Shown here: piece after piece, positions 1 through 7,924 of the stretch
Layout of the letters: every line of letters begins with the position of its first letter
How positions within the stretch are numbered: the stretch's first letter is position 1
Origin: Nitrospiraceae bacterium
GTDB lineage: Bacteria; Nitrospirota; Nitrospiria; Nitrospirales; UBA8639
DNA: 64,000 nucleotides
Direction: 5' to 3'
Assembly: GCA_020632635.1 (NCBI GenBank)
Contig: JACKFE010000001.1
Span: forward strand, 806,001 to 870,000
Position numbers and translations under genes: made by a program
Notes under the pieces: generated by a model
Database searches by the model: none
Seen by the model: the letters and a program-made list of their open reading frames with translations, nothing else
Told to the model about the DNA's origin: nothing

Positions 1-439
1 CGTCATCCATCCAGGCCTTCCAGCCCCGCCGCATCAACGGCCCTTTCAACCGATACGGGCCATACACCCGCCGATGCATCGTATACCCCTTCAAGCACAT
101 CCGGGGATTATGCGCAAACGTCCCCCGGTTGCCATACAGGTCCTCATACGTTTGATGGTCGTAGTTCTGCTCCACCCGCATGACCACCCCGTTGCGCACA
201 AACGCCCGAATCCGACACGCATGCGTATCGTTCGGCGAACAACACCACGTAAACGAACTGTCATACCGGTATTGATCGTGATACACCCGCTCCCACGAGC
301 GATCCGGGTATTCCCCCAGGGGGTTGCCCACTTCAATCACCGGTTGCAACGCCGTCAACGCCAGCGCCTGATCCGCTAACGCCACCGCCGCCACGGTCCC
401 CGCCGAGACCTTTAAAAATTGCCGTCTAGAAAGAAACAT
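1..439 (-). CDS. nxrA: Nitrite oxidoreductase alpha subunit, copy 1 (N-terminal part, cut by window edge)
   Basis: This is the first 146 residues of the molybdopterin catalytic subunit of periplasmic nitrite oxidoreductase; the rest lies outside the window. It starts with a twin-arginine signal (SRRQFLK) and includes the Fe-S cysteines Cys66, Cys67, Cys75 and Cys115. Read base by base, it is identical to the same part of the complete nxrA at 49051-52488. Identity stops at the start codon, because the upstream sequences are unrelated. The start is supported by an AGGAGG ribosome site just upstream (452-457 on the complementary strand). Product and start are secure; whether an nxrB follows cannot be seen. 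Confidence 0.95.
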   Translation of the reverse strand, partial: MFLSRRQFLKVSAGTVAAVALADQALALTALQPVIEVGNPLGEYPDRSWERVYHDQYRYDSSFTWCCSPNDTHACRIRAFVRNGVVMRVEQNYDHQTYEDLYGNRGTFAHNPRMCLKGYTMHRRVYGPYRLKGPLMRRGWKAWMDD

Positions 440-610
440 TGAGAATACCTCCTTGTTAAAAACTTCTCATAAAGAGAGAAAAAGGCCAATCCCACGACAA
501 AGTGCCCCTTGCCGCTATATGTCTCACCCCCCTTCAACATATGCATTCATGACACATGAAGAAAATGAAAATACCTTACCCTGGCGAAACGACCAGGACC
601 TTCATAATGT

Positions 611-628
611 AAGCAAAGGCTATTCCGA
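611..628 (-). promoter_or_regulatory. Putative sigma-54-type promoter of nxrA copy 1
   Basis: Reading the minus strand, GG (626-625) is followed after ten bases by GC (614-613) inside TTGCTT. This is the -24/-12 spacing of sigma-54 promoters. The -12 part fits the TTGC[A/T] consensus; the -24 part (CGGAAT) keeps only the GG. The GC lies 174 bases before the nxrA start. The leader of nxrA copy 2 has the same pattern, GGAnTAGnnnTTGCTT, at 165 bases, although the two leaders are otherwise dissimilar. A sigma-54 activator gene lies about 1 kb upstream. No transcript data support it. Confidence 0.4.
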
Positions 629-724
629 TATGGGGCAAGATAAAAATTTCATGTTAAGTTATTGAATCATTGTGTAAATTTTCACTGATTTCTTTTTCTT
701 CTCTTATCTAGGCAATTCCTTCCG

Positions 725-740
725 CATTGAATTTTCAATG
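725..740. promoter_or_regulatory. Palindrome, possible operator
   Basis: CATTGAA and TTCAATG form a perfect inverted repeat separated by TT. It lies about 290 bases before nxrA copy 1 and upstream of its putative promoter, where an activator could bind. A related but longer palindrome begins 26 bases away at 751. Confidence 0.35.
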
Positions 741-750
741 GCAAAATAAG

Positions 751-776
751 GTCTCCATTGAAATTTCGATGGAGAC
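751..776. promoter_or_regulatory. 26-base imperfect palindrome, possible operator
   Basis: Arms GTCTCCATTGAA and TTCGATGGAGAC are separated by AT and pair with one mismatch. The core CATTGAA-AT-TTCGATG resembles the palindrome at 725-740, and the two centres are about 31 bases apart, close to three helical turns. It could also fold as an RNA hairpin, but no good T-tract follows on either strand, so an operator pair is more likely than a terminator. Confidence 0.35.
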
Positions 777-866
777 TAATCTTTAAAATTTTTACAGCCC
801 TATTCCCCAGACCGGATTGAGGCAATACACTGAAAAATAGTCGCCACGTCACGACTCAAGGAACGC

Positions 867-902
867 AAAAAAAAGTGGCCTACCAAAAAGGTAGGCCACT
901 TT
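867..902 (-). terminator. Rho-independent terminator
   Basis: A perfect 13-base-pair stem (872-884 with 890-902) encloses an AAAAA loop. On the minus strand it is followed by a run of T (complement of 867-874). It lies 130 bases after the stop of the minus-strand gene at 1033-1362 and separates that gene from nxrA copy 1, so nxrA must have its own promoter. Confidence 0.9.
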
Positions 903-1032
903 CAAAAATGAGTTCGCTCGCCAGGAAAAGAACTTTCCCTAATGTGCAGCGGGAAAGAGTTGAGGTCCTGTTACTTAGTCCCCAATGACCGAAAGACCTC
1001 AACGCAGCGGAAGATTTTTCAGAGCAAGGAAA

Positions 1033-1362
1033 TTAAGATTGGGAATCTTGATTAGCCTGCTGATAATGCCAAGCAATCTGCCCCTGCAGCTTCAGCAATT
1101 CCACTTGCAATTTGGTCAGCAACAACTGGCTTTGACTTCGACGAAATCCCTTTGGATCAAAATAGGGCTTCTCGCTCAAATGAGCAATCCGATTTTCTAA
1201 ATTTTGAATTCTCATCCCTAATCCGTGCATCTCTTGTTCATATTGCTTCGCGACCGCCATGTGATTCACGGCCTGAGATTCAATAACGTCCTCACCTGCT
1301 AAAGAAATAGCTGGGACAATGATCGCCGCAAGGATCCCGAATATCATGATAATTTTTTTCAT
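1033..1362 (-). CDS. Small exported coiled-coil protein, function unknown
   Basis: The product is 109 residues. It begins with a clear Sec signal peptide (MKKIIMIFG, then a hydrophobic stretch ending AISLAG). The mature part is rich in Glu, Gln, Leu and Lys with heptad-like spacing (about residues 35-105), which suggests a helical, coiled-coil periplasmic protein. The start at 1362 was chosen over a longer frame because an AGGAGG site sits 9 bases upstream and the signal peptide begins there. It has its own terminator at 867-902 and lies between the sigma-54 activator gene and nxrA copy 1. No family was recognised. Confidence 0.75.
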   Translation of the reverse strand: MKKIIMIFGILAAIIVPAISLAGEDVIESQAVNHMAVAKQYEQEMHGLGMRIQNLENRIAHLSEKPYFDPKGFRRSQSQLLLTKLQVELLKLQGQIAWHYQQANQDSQS

Positions 1363-1734
1363 AGGGACAACCTCCTTTTCCATCGATTTTTCTTCAGATC
1401 GAACCCTCATACGACACCACTCAACTTGACCGGCCTCCACCTTCCTTGGATATCCATTGCTCACTTCTAATTTTCCATATAACCAATTTCCATGCCATCA
1501 CCAAAAAACAAAAATATCCATTTTAATTCAATAATTTATAATTTCTTTGTCGAACCAACGCTGTAACATCATGTAAACATCCAAAGAAGCACTTCTGTTA
1601 CATCAAGAAACACTTCTGTATCTACGTGACGATCATATTCGTTACGCAACGGATGACTGGATATGAATCAGGTTCTATTCTTGCCCCCACCCGAAGTGGA
1701 AGAAAAAATTGCAAATCGTGACAGGGAAATTGAA
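1363..1734. other. Regulatory gap with tandem repeats upstream of the exported-protein gene
   Basis: There is no gene in this 372-base gap. It contains a direct repeat (1586-1600 and 1607-1621) and TGTAACAT-type words (1562-1569, 1572-1580, and inverted near 1595-1603). These are candidate binding sites for the 109-residue exported-protein gene that follows on the minus strand. Confidence 0.5.
1586..1621. repeat. 15-base direct repeat with 21-base period
   Basis: GAAGCACTTCTGTTA (1586-1600) recurs as GAAACACTTCTGTAT (1607-1621). The 21-base period equals two helical turns, which is typical of tandem protein-binding sites on one DNA face. The repeat lies about 225-260 bases upstream of the minus-strand start at 1362. 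Confidence 0.45.
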
Positions 1735-3648
1735 TTATTTTCGGGAAGGAAGACCGAACTTAGACAAGCGGCGATACAGGGTGAGACGACTAATTCCCAA
1801 TAATTTTGCCGCAGCCGAACGATTACCGCCGGTTCGCGTTAAAGCGGCAAGCAGTTGGTCTTTCTCATAGCAATCACGACTGAAGGCCTGCATAGATACA
1901 GCAGGAAAAGCCGGCTCCACCTTGTTTTCGGGATATTTCAAAATTTCCGGGGGTAGATCATCAGGTTGAATAACATCATGGTGGCATCGAACGACCGCAA
2001 ATTCTATCGCATGCTTCAGCTCGCGAACGTTGCCCGGCCAGTCATACGCAATTAACACCCGCATGCCTTCATTACTGACGGATTCTACCGGCCTCCCTGT
2101 GGTGGCCCGATAATGACTTAAAAAGAAACTGATCAAAAGGGGAATATCCTCCCGTCGCTCCCGTAACGGGGGCAGAAGCACCCGACCGACCCGAATCCGA
2201 TATAACAAGTCGGCACGAAAGGTTCCTTGTTGGACATCCTTGGCCAAATCATGATGTGTGGCAGCTAATACGCGGACATCCACCTTCCGGAGGGTCGACT
2301 CTCCAAGACGAGTCACTTCGCGTTCCTGGAGCACACGCAGCAGACTGGTTTGAATCGCTACCGGGATATCCCCAATTTCATCAAGAAATAAGGTGCCACC
2401 CTCTGCGGCCTCGATCAATCCTTGCTGGTCGGATATCGCCCCGGTAAACGCCCCACGCTTATGCCCAAACAGTTGGCTGGCCACCAACGACTCGGTTAAT
2501 CCTGCACAGTTGACCGCGATAAAGGGGCCACCGTTTCTGGGGCTGGATTGATGAATCGCGCGGGCCACCAATTCCTTTCCCGTTCCTGTTTCTCCCTCGA
2601 TCAGCACGGTGGAATCAACTTTTGAAAAATCCTGGATCTGCTGAAAGACCAATTGCATCGGTTGGCTTTTACCGATGAGATCATGAAACTTTTGTCCGTC
2701 CGTCAACAACTGCCGAAGCGTTTGGACTTCCGAGGCGTCATAAAGAAAAAACATTTTCCGTTCGGGGTCTCTGGGATCATCCCGTATGTCCACGTTGACC
2801 CACCGTGTTCGTTCACCGCTGATTGTTGGCATATGCACGAGCACCGTCTCCCGTTTTTCGGGAGGAAGTGTGACCATCGCCTCTAACTGAGGCAGGTTAG
2901 AAGATGGTCCAAACAACACCTGCCAGGACTCGCCGTTTCCACGAACTTGTGGCTTGCCACACAATCCCTGGGCCGCCTTGCTTAAAAAGATCACGCGTCC
3001 TTCCCGGTCAGTCAACGCTGTTCCAATATGCAGTTGGTTTAAAATGGCGATCAGATCATCATGAGTTTTCTGAATCTCCACCACCAACGCTTCCAGTTGA
3101 GCTTCCGCCTCTTTCCGTTGCGCCACTTCCCGTGAGAGCAGTTGATTGGCTTCCGTCAATTCCGCGGTTCGCATTTGGACCCGCCGTTCCAAGTCGTCAT
3201 AGGCTTCACGAAGGGCGTCTTCAGAACGTTTTCGATCGAGTTGCAACCGAACCATCTCGACCAGCGAGTTCAAAAGATTTCGTTCCTCGCGGAGAAAGGG
3301 ACCTTCAGCTTCTTGGGGCCGTTCCGCCAAATACACCACTTCAATTTCCCCAGGGGTTCCATCCTGACAGGTAAAGGTTCCTCGCTGACTCCAGACAGAG
3401 GGCACGTAATTAGCCGTATTGATAGAAAAAGACCCAAACCGAATACGCGAAGCCGTAATATCGGGATATTGCCAGGAAGGAGGAATGAAGTTGGCCACCG
3501 CTTGCAACAATTCTTCAATCGATAAGTCTTCATGTTGAAACAATTGGGCCGTGGCGTGCAGGGCACTCAGTTCCTTCACGCGCTCCCTCAAATGATGGAG
3601 CGTGTTCGCCAACTCCCCATCTCTGTTCTTATTTGATTCTGACTCCAT
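1735..3648 (-). CDS. Sigma-54-dependent transcriptional activator with GAF/PAS-like sensor region
   Basis: This is a 637-residue NtrC-family enhancer-binding protein. Residues 1-140 resemble a sensor domain found in hybrid kinases (contains FIPPSWQYPD). Residues 140-195 form a coiled coil and residues 195-310 a PAS-like domain. The AAA+ core has Walker A GETGTGKE (352-359), the sigma-54 contact loop GAFTGA (399-404) and Walker B GGTLFLDEIG (about 417-426). A Fis-type helix-turn-helix closes the protein (about 600-632, GNRSAAAKLLGISRLTLYRR). There is no receiver domain and no membrane segment, so it probably senses a soluble signal directly. It lies upstream of the exported protein and nxrA copy 1 on the same strand, which makes nxr a plausible but unproven target. 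Confidence 0.93.
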   Translation of the reverse strand: MESESNKNRDGELANTLHHLRERVKELSALHATAQLFQHEDLSIEELLQAVANFIPPSWQYPDITASRIRFGSFSINTANYVPSVWSQRGTFTCQDGTPGEIEVVYLAERPQEAEGPFLREERNLLNSLVEMVRLQLDRKRSEDALREAYDDLERRVQMRTAELTEANQLLSREVAQRKEAEAQLEALVVEIQKTHDDLIAILNQLHIGTALTDREGRVIFLSKAAQGLCGKPQVRGNGESWQVLFGPSSNLPQLEAMVTLPPEKRETVLVHMPTISGERTRWVNVDIRDDPRDPERKMFFLYDASEVQTLRQLLTDGQKFHDLIGKSQPMQLVFQQIQDFSKVDSTVLIEGETGTGKELVARAIHQSSPRNGGPFIAVNCAGLTESLVASQLFGHKRGAFTGAISDQQGLIEAAEGGTLFLDEIGDIPVAIQTSLLRVLQEREVTRLGESTLRKVDVRVLAATHHDLAKDVQQGTFRADLLYRIRVGRVLLPPLRERREDIPLLISFFLSHYRATTGRPVESVSNEGMRVLIAYDWPGNVRELKHAIEFAVVRCHHDVIQPDDLPPEILKYPENKVEPAFPAVSMQAFSRDCYEKDQLLAALTRTGGNRSAAAKLLGISRLTLYRRLSKFGLPSRK

Positions 3649-3846
3649 AGCCGATTATTGAGAATCCAGCAAAGCGGTAAGCCATCCTGCCTGTGTCCGC
3701 GACATTGAAAAGAATTATATCGGTCACCACGGAGAATGGCGAGAATTCTGGTGCCAGACGGACCACGGCAAGAGAGCGGCATTTGCCCTTTTCTCCCAAT
3801 GAGGCATACAATTTCGGTGTATCATCTTGTTCGTGAGTGGGGCACA

Positions 3847-4434
3847 ATGCGATCTGGACAGCTTCTCCTCCTATACGCCGGAATGTTCTCGATGTTGATG
3901 ACGAACTCCGTGGAAGGAAGAGCGTCCTGGCCCTTCCCAGATAGCCACGTCTGCACGCAAACTTCACGGTCGAATTGCCTGTTCGTCGGGATGAATGCCT
4001 CTCCTTTTTCCTCTTTACAACCTCGTCCCAAACTTCCGGAGGAACCCGAAGAGTTTGACCCGAGAGAACTGAACGCGTTTTATGACTGGCGCAATGACTT
4101 ATTCTTCCGAGAATTCGACTTGACAGGGTCCGGCAGTGTGAATTTTATGACCGCGCGCCGAACCTATGAAGTCTGGCTAGATGATTTCGGCACGCCGGTA
4201 GTGCTGACCGTGGGCGACCCCATTTTCTATTGGATCGATTTGAATGGAAATGGGACATTCGAGGAAGATCAGGGTGAGATGTGGAAAGACGCCTATGAGG
4301 ACGGCATCACGGGCAATGAAGAACCCTACAACAATCGTGACATTCAAGACCCTCCTGGCCCGGGCCCCGAATGGTCGCCTGGACCGCACGGAGGCTTTAA
4401 GCAACCTCCATGCGACTCAAGATTTGGCTGTTGA
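3847..4434 (+). CDS. Exported protein with EF-hand-like motifs
   Basis: The 195-residue product starts with a hydrophobic signal-like segment (MRSGQLLLLYAGMFSMLM). The middle contains two Asp/Asn-rich loops, DLTGSGSVNF and DLNGNGTFEEDQGE; the second fits an EF-hand calcium loop with a Glu at the end. The C-terminus is rich in Pro and Gly and ends with two cysteines. The frame is open further upstream to 3736, but the extra residues would precede the signal peptide, so the internal ATG was preferred. It stands alone on the plus strand between two minus-strand blocks. Function is unknown; calcium binding is an inference. Confidence 0.6.
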   Translation: MRSGQLLLLYAGMFSMLMTNSVEGRASWPFPDSHVCTQTSRSNCLFVGMNASPFSSLQPRPKLPEEPEEFDPRELNAFYDWRNDLFFREFDLTGSGSVNFMTARRTYEVWLDDFGTPVVLTVGDPIFYWIDLNGNGTFEEDQGEMWKDAYEDGITGNEEPYNNRDIQDPPGPGPEWSPGPHGGFKQPPCDSRFGC

Positions 4435-4475
4435 TTTCACGCAATCAGTCCACACGGCCTGAACACGATTGCCAG

Positions 4476-5294
4476 CTACTCTGATTGCGCCCGACTAAAA
4501 CGAAATTCGAGCGTGACCTGCCCGCCGGAAGCAATATGAACGTCCTGCCGCTGTTCGCCCAAGATCGGATGCCAAGCCAACACCGTATACCGTCCGGGGG
4601 GGATTTGATGAATCGCAAAACGCCCGTCTTGATCCGAAATAGCAAAATACGGATGGTCAACGACATACAGCCAGTTTTGCATAAAATCATGCCGGTTGCA
4701 GGTTATTCGCACCACACGGCTCCCCCGTAGCTTATCCACCTCAAAGGTCCGAGCCATGGAGTCCATTGGATGAAGGTCCTGGTTATGAATGGTGCGAAGC
4801 ATGATCCCCTTACTGTCCATTGAAGCAAACGTATGTAAGGTATGCTTGATGGAATCTTGGTTTTCAAATATGACCGGATCCTCCACGGCAACCACCCCAG
4901 TGAAGGGACCAAAGTTGCATCCCTTGGTCTTGACCTGCAACCCAAGCCTTTCCCCTCCTTGGTAACGAAACTCTCCCTCCCCTGGTAATTTCCCAGAAAA
5001 AGCCTGGACTGGAAAGGGCTTTCCAGTCTGAATCCCTTCCACCAGAATCACGGCTCCGGACAACCATCCATTCTGCGTTTCAACCTTCACCAACTGTCGT
5101 TCTTTCCCACACACTTCCGGTCCTTTATCCACTTCAACCACTAAAGGGGCGGGAGGGGTGCCGGCAAAAAAGACTTGCCCCTGAATCCCCCCACCCTGGT
5201 TGACAGGTTGAATTTCATACGCGTTTCCCTGAGACGCGCATACAAAGAGAAGCCCCAAACAACAGAACCCGGCCACGACGGATACGTTTCTCAT
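4476..5294 (-). CDS. Exported cupredoxin-like protein with carboxypeptidase-regulatory-type domain
   Basis: The 272-residue protein has a Sec signal peptide (about 1-25). A plastocyanin-like region follows (about 35-215) and then a beta-sandwich of the carboxypeptidase regulatory type (FAISDQDGRFAIHQIPPGRY, about 217-265). Potential type-1 copper ligands are visible: His151 or His154 in KHTLHTF and the Cys199-x2-His202-x2-Met205 cluster (CNRHDFM). Related proteins usually carry a CxxHxxM pattern here. The start at 5294 gives the signal peptide directly, with GGAG upstream. It lies 59 bases from the next gene's coordinates and is probably co-transcribed after the barrel gene at 5354-6493. A periplasmic copper or electron-carrier role is inferred. 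Confidence 0.75.
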   Translation of the reverse strand: MRNVSVVAGFCCLGLLFVCASQGNAYEIQPVNQGGGIQGQVFFAGTPPAPLVVEVDKGPEVCGKERQLVKVETQNGWLSGAVILVEGIQTGKPFPVQAFSGKLPGEGEFRYQGGERLGLQVKTKGCNFGPFTGVVAVEDPVIFENQDSIKHTLHTFASMDSKGIMLRTIHNQDLHPMDSMARTFEVDKLRGSRVVRITCNRHDFMQNWLYVVDHPYFAISDQDGRFAIHQIPPGRYTVLAWHPILGEQRQDVHIASGGQVTLEFRFSRAQSE

Positions 5295-5353
5295 GGTTTC
5301 ATCTCCATTACCCGAGCAGAACCCATAATATGGCACAGAGTATCACCGTTCAC

Positions 5354-6493
5354 TTACATCACGATTTGCCAGCTGGCCCAAAATGAATAGCTTTGCTTCA
5401 ATTGCGGCCCATCAAGATTTTGATAAATGGGAAGACCTGCTTCCACGCTTACATGATTTTCCAAGCCCATCCACTCGGGGAACAAAATGTTCACTCCGCC
5501 TAACACATCCAATCGTCTCCCACCCCGAAGATCAGGATCGGCTGTCGGGACCAGTTGATTGGGGCCAACGGTGGTCTGGAGTTGGCCATCCCGCCCCTTG
5601 ATATTCCCCCATTGCTGCCAGTGAAACCGCACCGATGTGCTCACCCATTTCGCCCATCGGTAAGCCCCCCAGCTGTTAATCTGATAACGGTGCCCTTCAC
5701 GATACCCCTGTTGGTTTTCGCCGAGACGAATCGTCCCCAAAGCCTGAAAACCCCAGGTGACATCATTCAAGAGCCCGGTATACGTCAATCCGGGCAACAG
5801 ATCCACAGTCCCGGACCCTAAGCGCATGGGGTACGGCAAGAGGGTATTATTGCCTAGCGGCGTGTTATCCCGTGGATTGATATCCCCGGTGGGAAGAGAT
5901 ACTCCCGAATTCAGATGAAATCGGTGAGAACCGATGCTGGGCGTTTCAAAGGCATATAACCGCCATAACGCCCCCAATTTCATATCTCCAAACCCACTGG
6001 AATTCGTCGTAAACTTCACCCCCGCCCTATTGCGATGATCCATGGATTTCATGACATAGGGAACCATGGCAGTGAGGGTCACCGTATCATTCAAGCCATA
6101 CATCCATCCAAACATGTGCATTTGGGTGGTCATCTGCAGGGGAGTGACCACATAGGCACTCAGGACATTGCTGGCCGAGACGTTGTGCGTGCCATCCCGG
6201 TTTCCATCCATAAACATCCGCATATACCGGTAGGAGAACATGAATTCGCCTTTGTTATGCGTATGGTCGCCCATCACGCCAATGGGACCGTGGGAGTCCG
6301 GCCGTTCGGCCTGATAAAAATTTCCAATGATGAGCGGTTCGCCTTTTTCCTCCGCCCGCTTCGCCAAAGATTTCTCCACTCCTCCCATCACCCCATCCAA
6401 CAGGGCGCCCGCCGCCGAACCCATCATCAGACACGAAATGCCTACTCCCACGGTAAACGCCAAAACCGAACGATGCCGAACCAAATATTTCAT
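5354..6493 (-). CDS. Outer-membrane beta-barrel protein (phenol-degradation MetA-type transporter family)
   Basis: This 379-residue protein has a signal peptide (MKYLVRHRSVLAFTVGVG, cleaved near SAAGA). The rest has alternating hydrophobic strands, many aromatic and Gly residues, and ends in Trp-rich strands with a final IVM, as expected for an outer-membrane barrel. The part after the signal is rich in His and Met (GDHTHNKGEFMFSYRYMRMFMDG and TTQMHMFGWMYG), which is common in metal-linked versions. The start at 6493 places the signal peptide first. It is flanked by the cupredoxin-like gene downstream and a His-rich small protein upstream, so metal efflux or sensing is a reasonable guess. Confidence 0.7.
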   Translation of the reverse strand: MKYLVRHRSVLAFTVGVGISCLMMGSAAGALLDGVMGGVEKSLAKRAEEKGEPLIIGNFYQAERPDSHGPIGVMGDHTHNKGEFMFSYRYMRMFMDGNRDGTHNVSASNVLSAYVVTPLQMTTQMHMFGWMYGLNDTVTLTAMVPYVMKSMDHRNRAGVKFTTNSSGFGDMKLGALWRLYAFETPSIGSHRFHLNSGVSLPTGDINPRDNTPLGNNTLLPYPMRLGSGTVDLLPGLTYTGLLNDVTWGFQALGTIRLGENQQGYREGHRYQINSWGAYRWAKWVSTSVRFHWQQWGNIKGRDGQLQTTVGPNQLVPTADPDLRGGRRLDVLGGVNILFPEWMGLENHVSVEAGLPIYQNLDGPQLKQSYSFWASWQIVM

Positions 6494-6676
6494 AACAACT
6501 CCGTATGTTGTGATCAAATCCGTTTCCAAAGATTAGGGAAAATAGGAAAACAATGGCTTATTCCCTATTCCCACAGCTCACATCCACTTCACTGCAGCCG
6601 TTCTGAGTCAAAAAGGGCTGTGGTGGATGCGAACCACATGAAACCGTTGTGAACGTCTGGGTTTGAACCAAGCCGT

Positions 6677-6976
6677 CTAGAGGGAAAACGGAGGCGCTCG
6701 CGAAGGTGAAGAAACAAGGGGAGTTGATTGAGTGGGATTCGAAGGAGAACACACAATCGCGGTGAAACAGGCAGTGGGCGTCTCCCACACTAATTCGACA
6801 GTTTCTATGGTCTGCCCGGCCGCACAAAACCAGGCACAGAGCAAGGTGGCATGAACATTCGCATGATGTTGAGCATGGTGTTGACTGTGCTCAACGGCCT
6901 GAGCGCTCAGGACACCGCTTACAACCAGTAAGCAGGCGATTAACCACACGGCGACAATGGGAGCAATTCGCTTCAT
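6677..6976 (-). CDS. Small His/Cys-rich membrane-anchored protein
   Basis: The 99-residue product has one strong N-terminal hydrophobic helix (residues 5-25). It is followed by a His cluster (EHSQHHAQHHANVHAT) and a Cys pair (LLCAWFCAAG), then another hydrophobic stretch and a Ser/Pro-rich tail. It resembles the small metal-associated DUF2946-type proteins, but the match is by pattern only. The start at 6976 (MKRIAPIV) was chosen because the hydrophobic helix follows immediately. It is the first gene of the minus-strand cassette running to 4476 and supports a copper-handling role for the group. Confidence 0.6.
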   Translation of the reverse strand: MKRIAPIVAVWLIACLLVVSGVLSAQAVEHSQHHAQHHANVHATLLCAWFCAAGQTIETVELVWETPTACFTAIVCSPSNPTQSTPLVSSPSRAPPFSL

Positions 6977-7153
6977 AGGCGACACATTCGATACCACCAT
7001 ATCCTTTTTTAGTACCAGATTTGGCATATGACTTCAACCTTATCGGTGTAGCGATTGACGACATATTGCTAATTTTGCCAGTCAGGAAGAAGGCTATGAG
7101 GAGGGAAGAAAATTCGGAAGCGTCAACGCGATCAGACATGTTAGAGTGACCAC

Positions 7154-7678
7154 ATGCCTCCCGAGTCTCCCGACAAACAGAATCCTAGGCTCACCCCATC
7201 TCCCCCTGTCTCTTCCAGCAAAAGAATTCAGACCCAAATTCACCGTCGCCAAAAAGCCAAAGCGGTTCCCCCCATGAAGGACGAGTGGGACGACCAATCT
7301 CAGACTCCTCCAAATCTCAAGACCCCATCGTCAGCAATGAAAAAGTCCTAGGCTTTTGCCTTCTTTTCAGAACCGCTAACATCGGAGATTGAACTTCCTT
7401 CATTTCTGTGGACACTCTATTTGAGCGTAACGAAGGGGCAGTGGGACAGGGAAGCGGAGAAGTCCGTTCTCAGAAAAGGTATTCCGTCTTGCCCCCCATT
7501 GAGCCCTGAGCATCTTCAACGATTTCGGGTCGCATGGTTGGAAGAAGCCACACCATCGATGGGGGTCTTAGGCAAACGGTTACTGAAAAAGATCGTAAAT
7601 CACGAAGAAGAGCGGGTGTTGGACTTTGCTGCGTTTACGGCTCAATCCTCGGTGACGCTAGAGCAAATCCACAGATAG
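7154..7678 (+). pseudogene. Possible interrupted small gene, unknown function
   Basis: From ATG 7154 the plus frame encodes 65 polar, Pro- and Lys-rich residues up to a TAG at 7349-7351. The same frame then stays open to 7678. The second half looks protein-like (PEHLQRFRVAWLEEATPSMG, then Glu/Lys-rich helices) but has no ATG before its middle; only a TTG at 7421 could start it. It could be one 174-residue protein broken by a stop, a short TTG-started gene, or chance. No family was recognised. Confidence 0.25.
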
Positions 7679-7792
7679 TATTCCCATTGATCAGGAGGTG
7701 GGTCAAATCATTTGAAGTGGGCCTCTCGTTCTTGAAGCCCTAGGAATGCGAATGCCCGAAAACCGCTTTACTCATTCAGGAGAAATATGAGA

Positions 7793-7842
7793 ATGGGGAA
7801 TCCTCTAGCCCTGCTCAATACTCATTAATAGGGATTCCCCAT
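7793..7842 (-). terminator. Inverted repeat after the HDOD gene, possible terminator
   Basis: Arms of 11 bases (7793-7803 and 7832-7842, ATGGGGAATCC and its complement) pair perfectly around a 28-base loop. On the minus strand it lies about 80 bases after the HDOD stop and is followed by a T-rich but interrupted stretch. The long loop and weak T-tract make a classical terminator uncertain. Confidence 0.35.
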
Positions 7843-7924
7843 ACTGAACTTACATCCGCAGGGGCTCCGGAAGAACCGAGGGAACCACCACGTGACCGAT
7901 GACCAATGGGATGATCCATGGACG

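Larger units (their letters stand above)
440..1032. other. Non-coding leader region of nxrA copy 1
   Basis: This 593-base stretch has no credible gene. From left to right it holds the ribosome site and leader of nxrA copy 1, a promoter-like GG-N10-GC element (611-628), two palindromes (725-740 and 751-776) and the terminator of the upstream minus-strand gene (867-902). The leader also contains a small CCTGG/CCAGG hairpin around 580-597. It is more AT-rich than the neighbouring coding DNA. Confidence 0.7.
6977..7924. other. Gene-poor stretch with a possible broken frame
   Basis: About 950 bases separate the His-rich gene from the HDOD gene, and no intact gene is convincing. The best candidate is a plus-strand reading frame from 7154 to 7678 broken by one stop. 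An inverted repeat lies at 7793-7842 just past the HDOD gene. The rest shows nothing recognisable. Confidence 0.5.

Noticed and set aside
453..665. 70-codon frame in the nxrA copy 1 leader
   Set aside because: It has no ribosome site and random-looking composition, and it overlaps the putative promoter.
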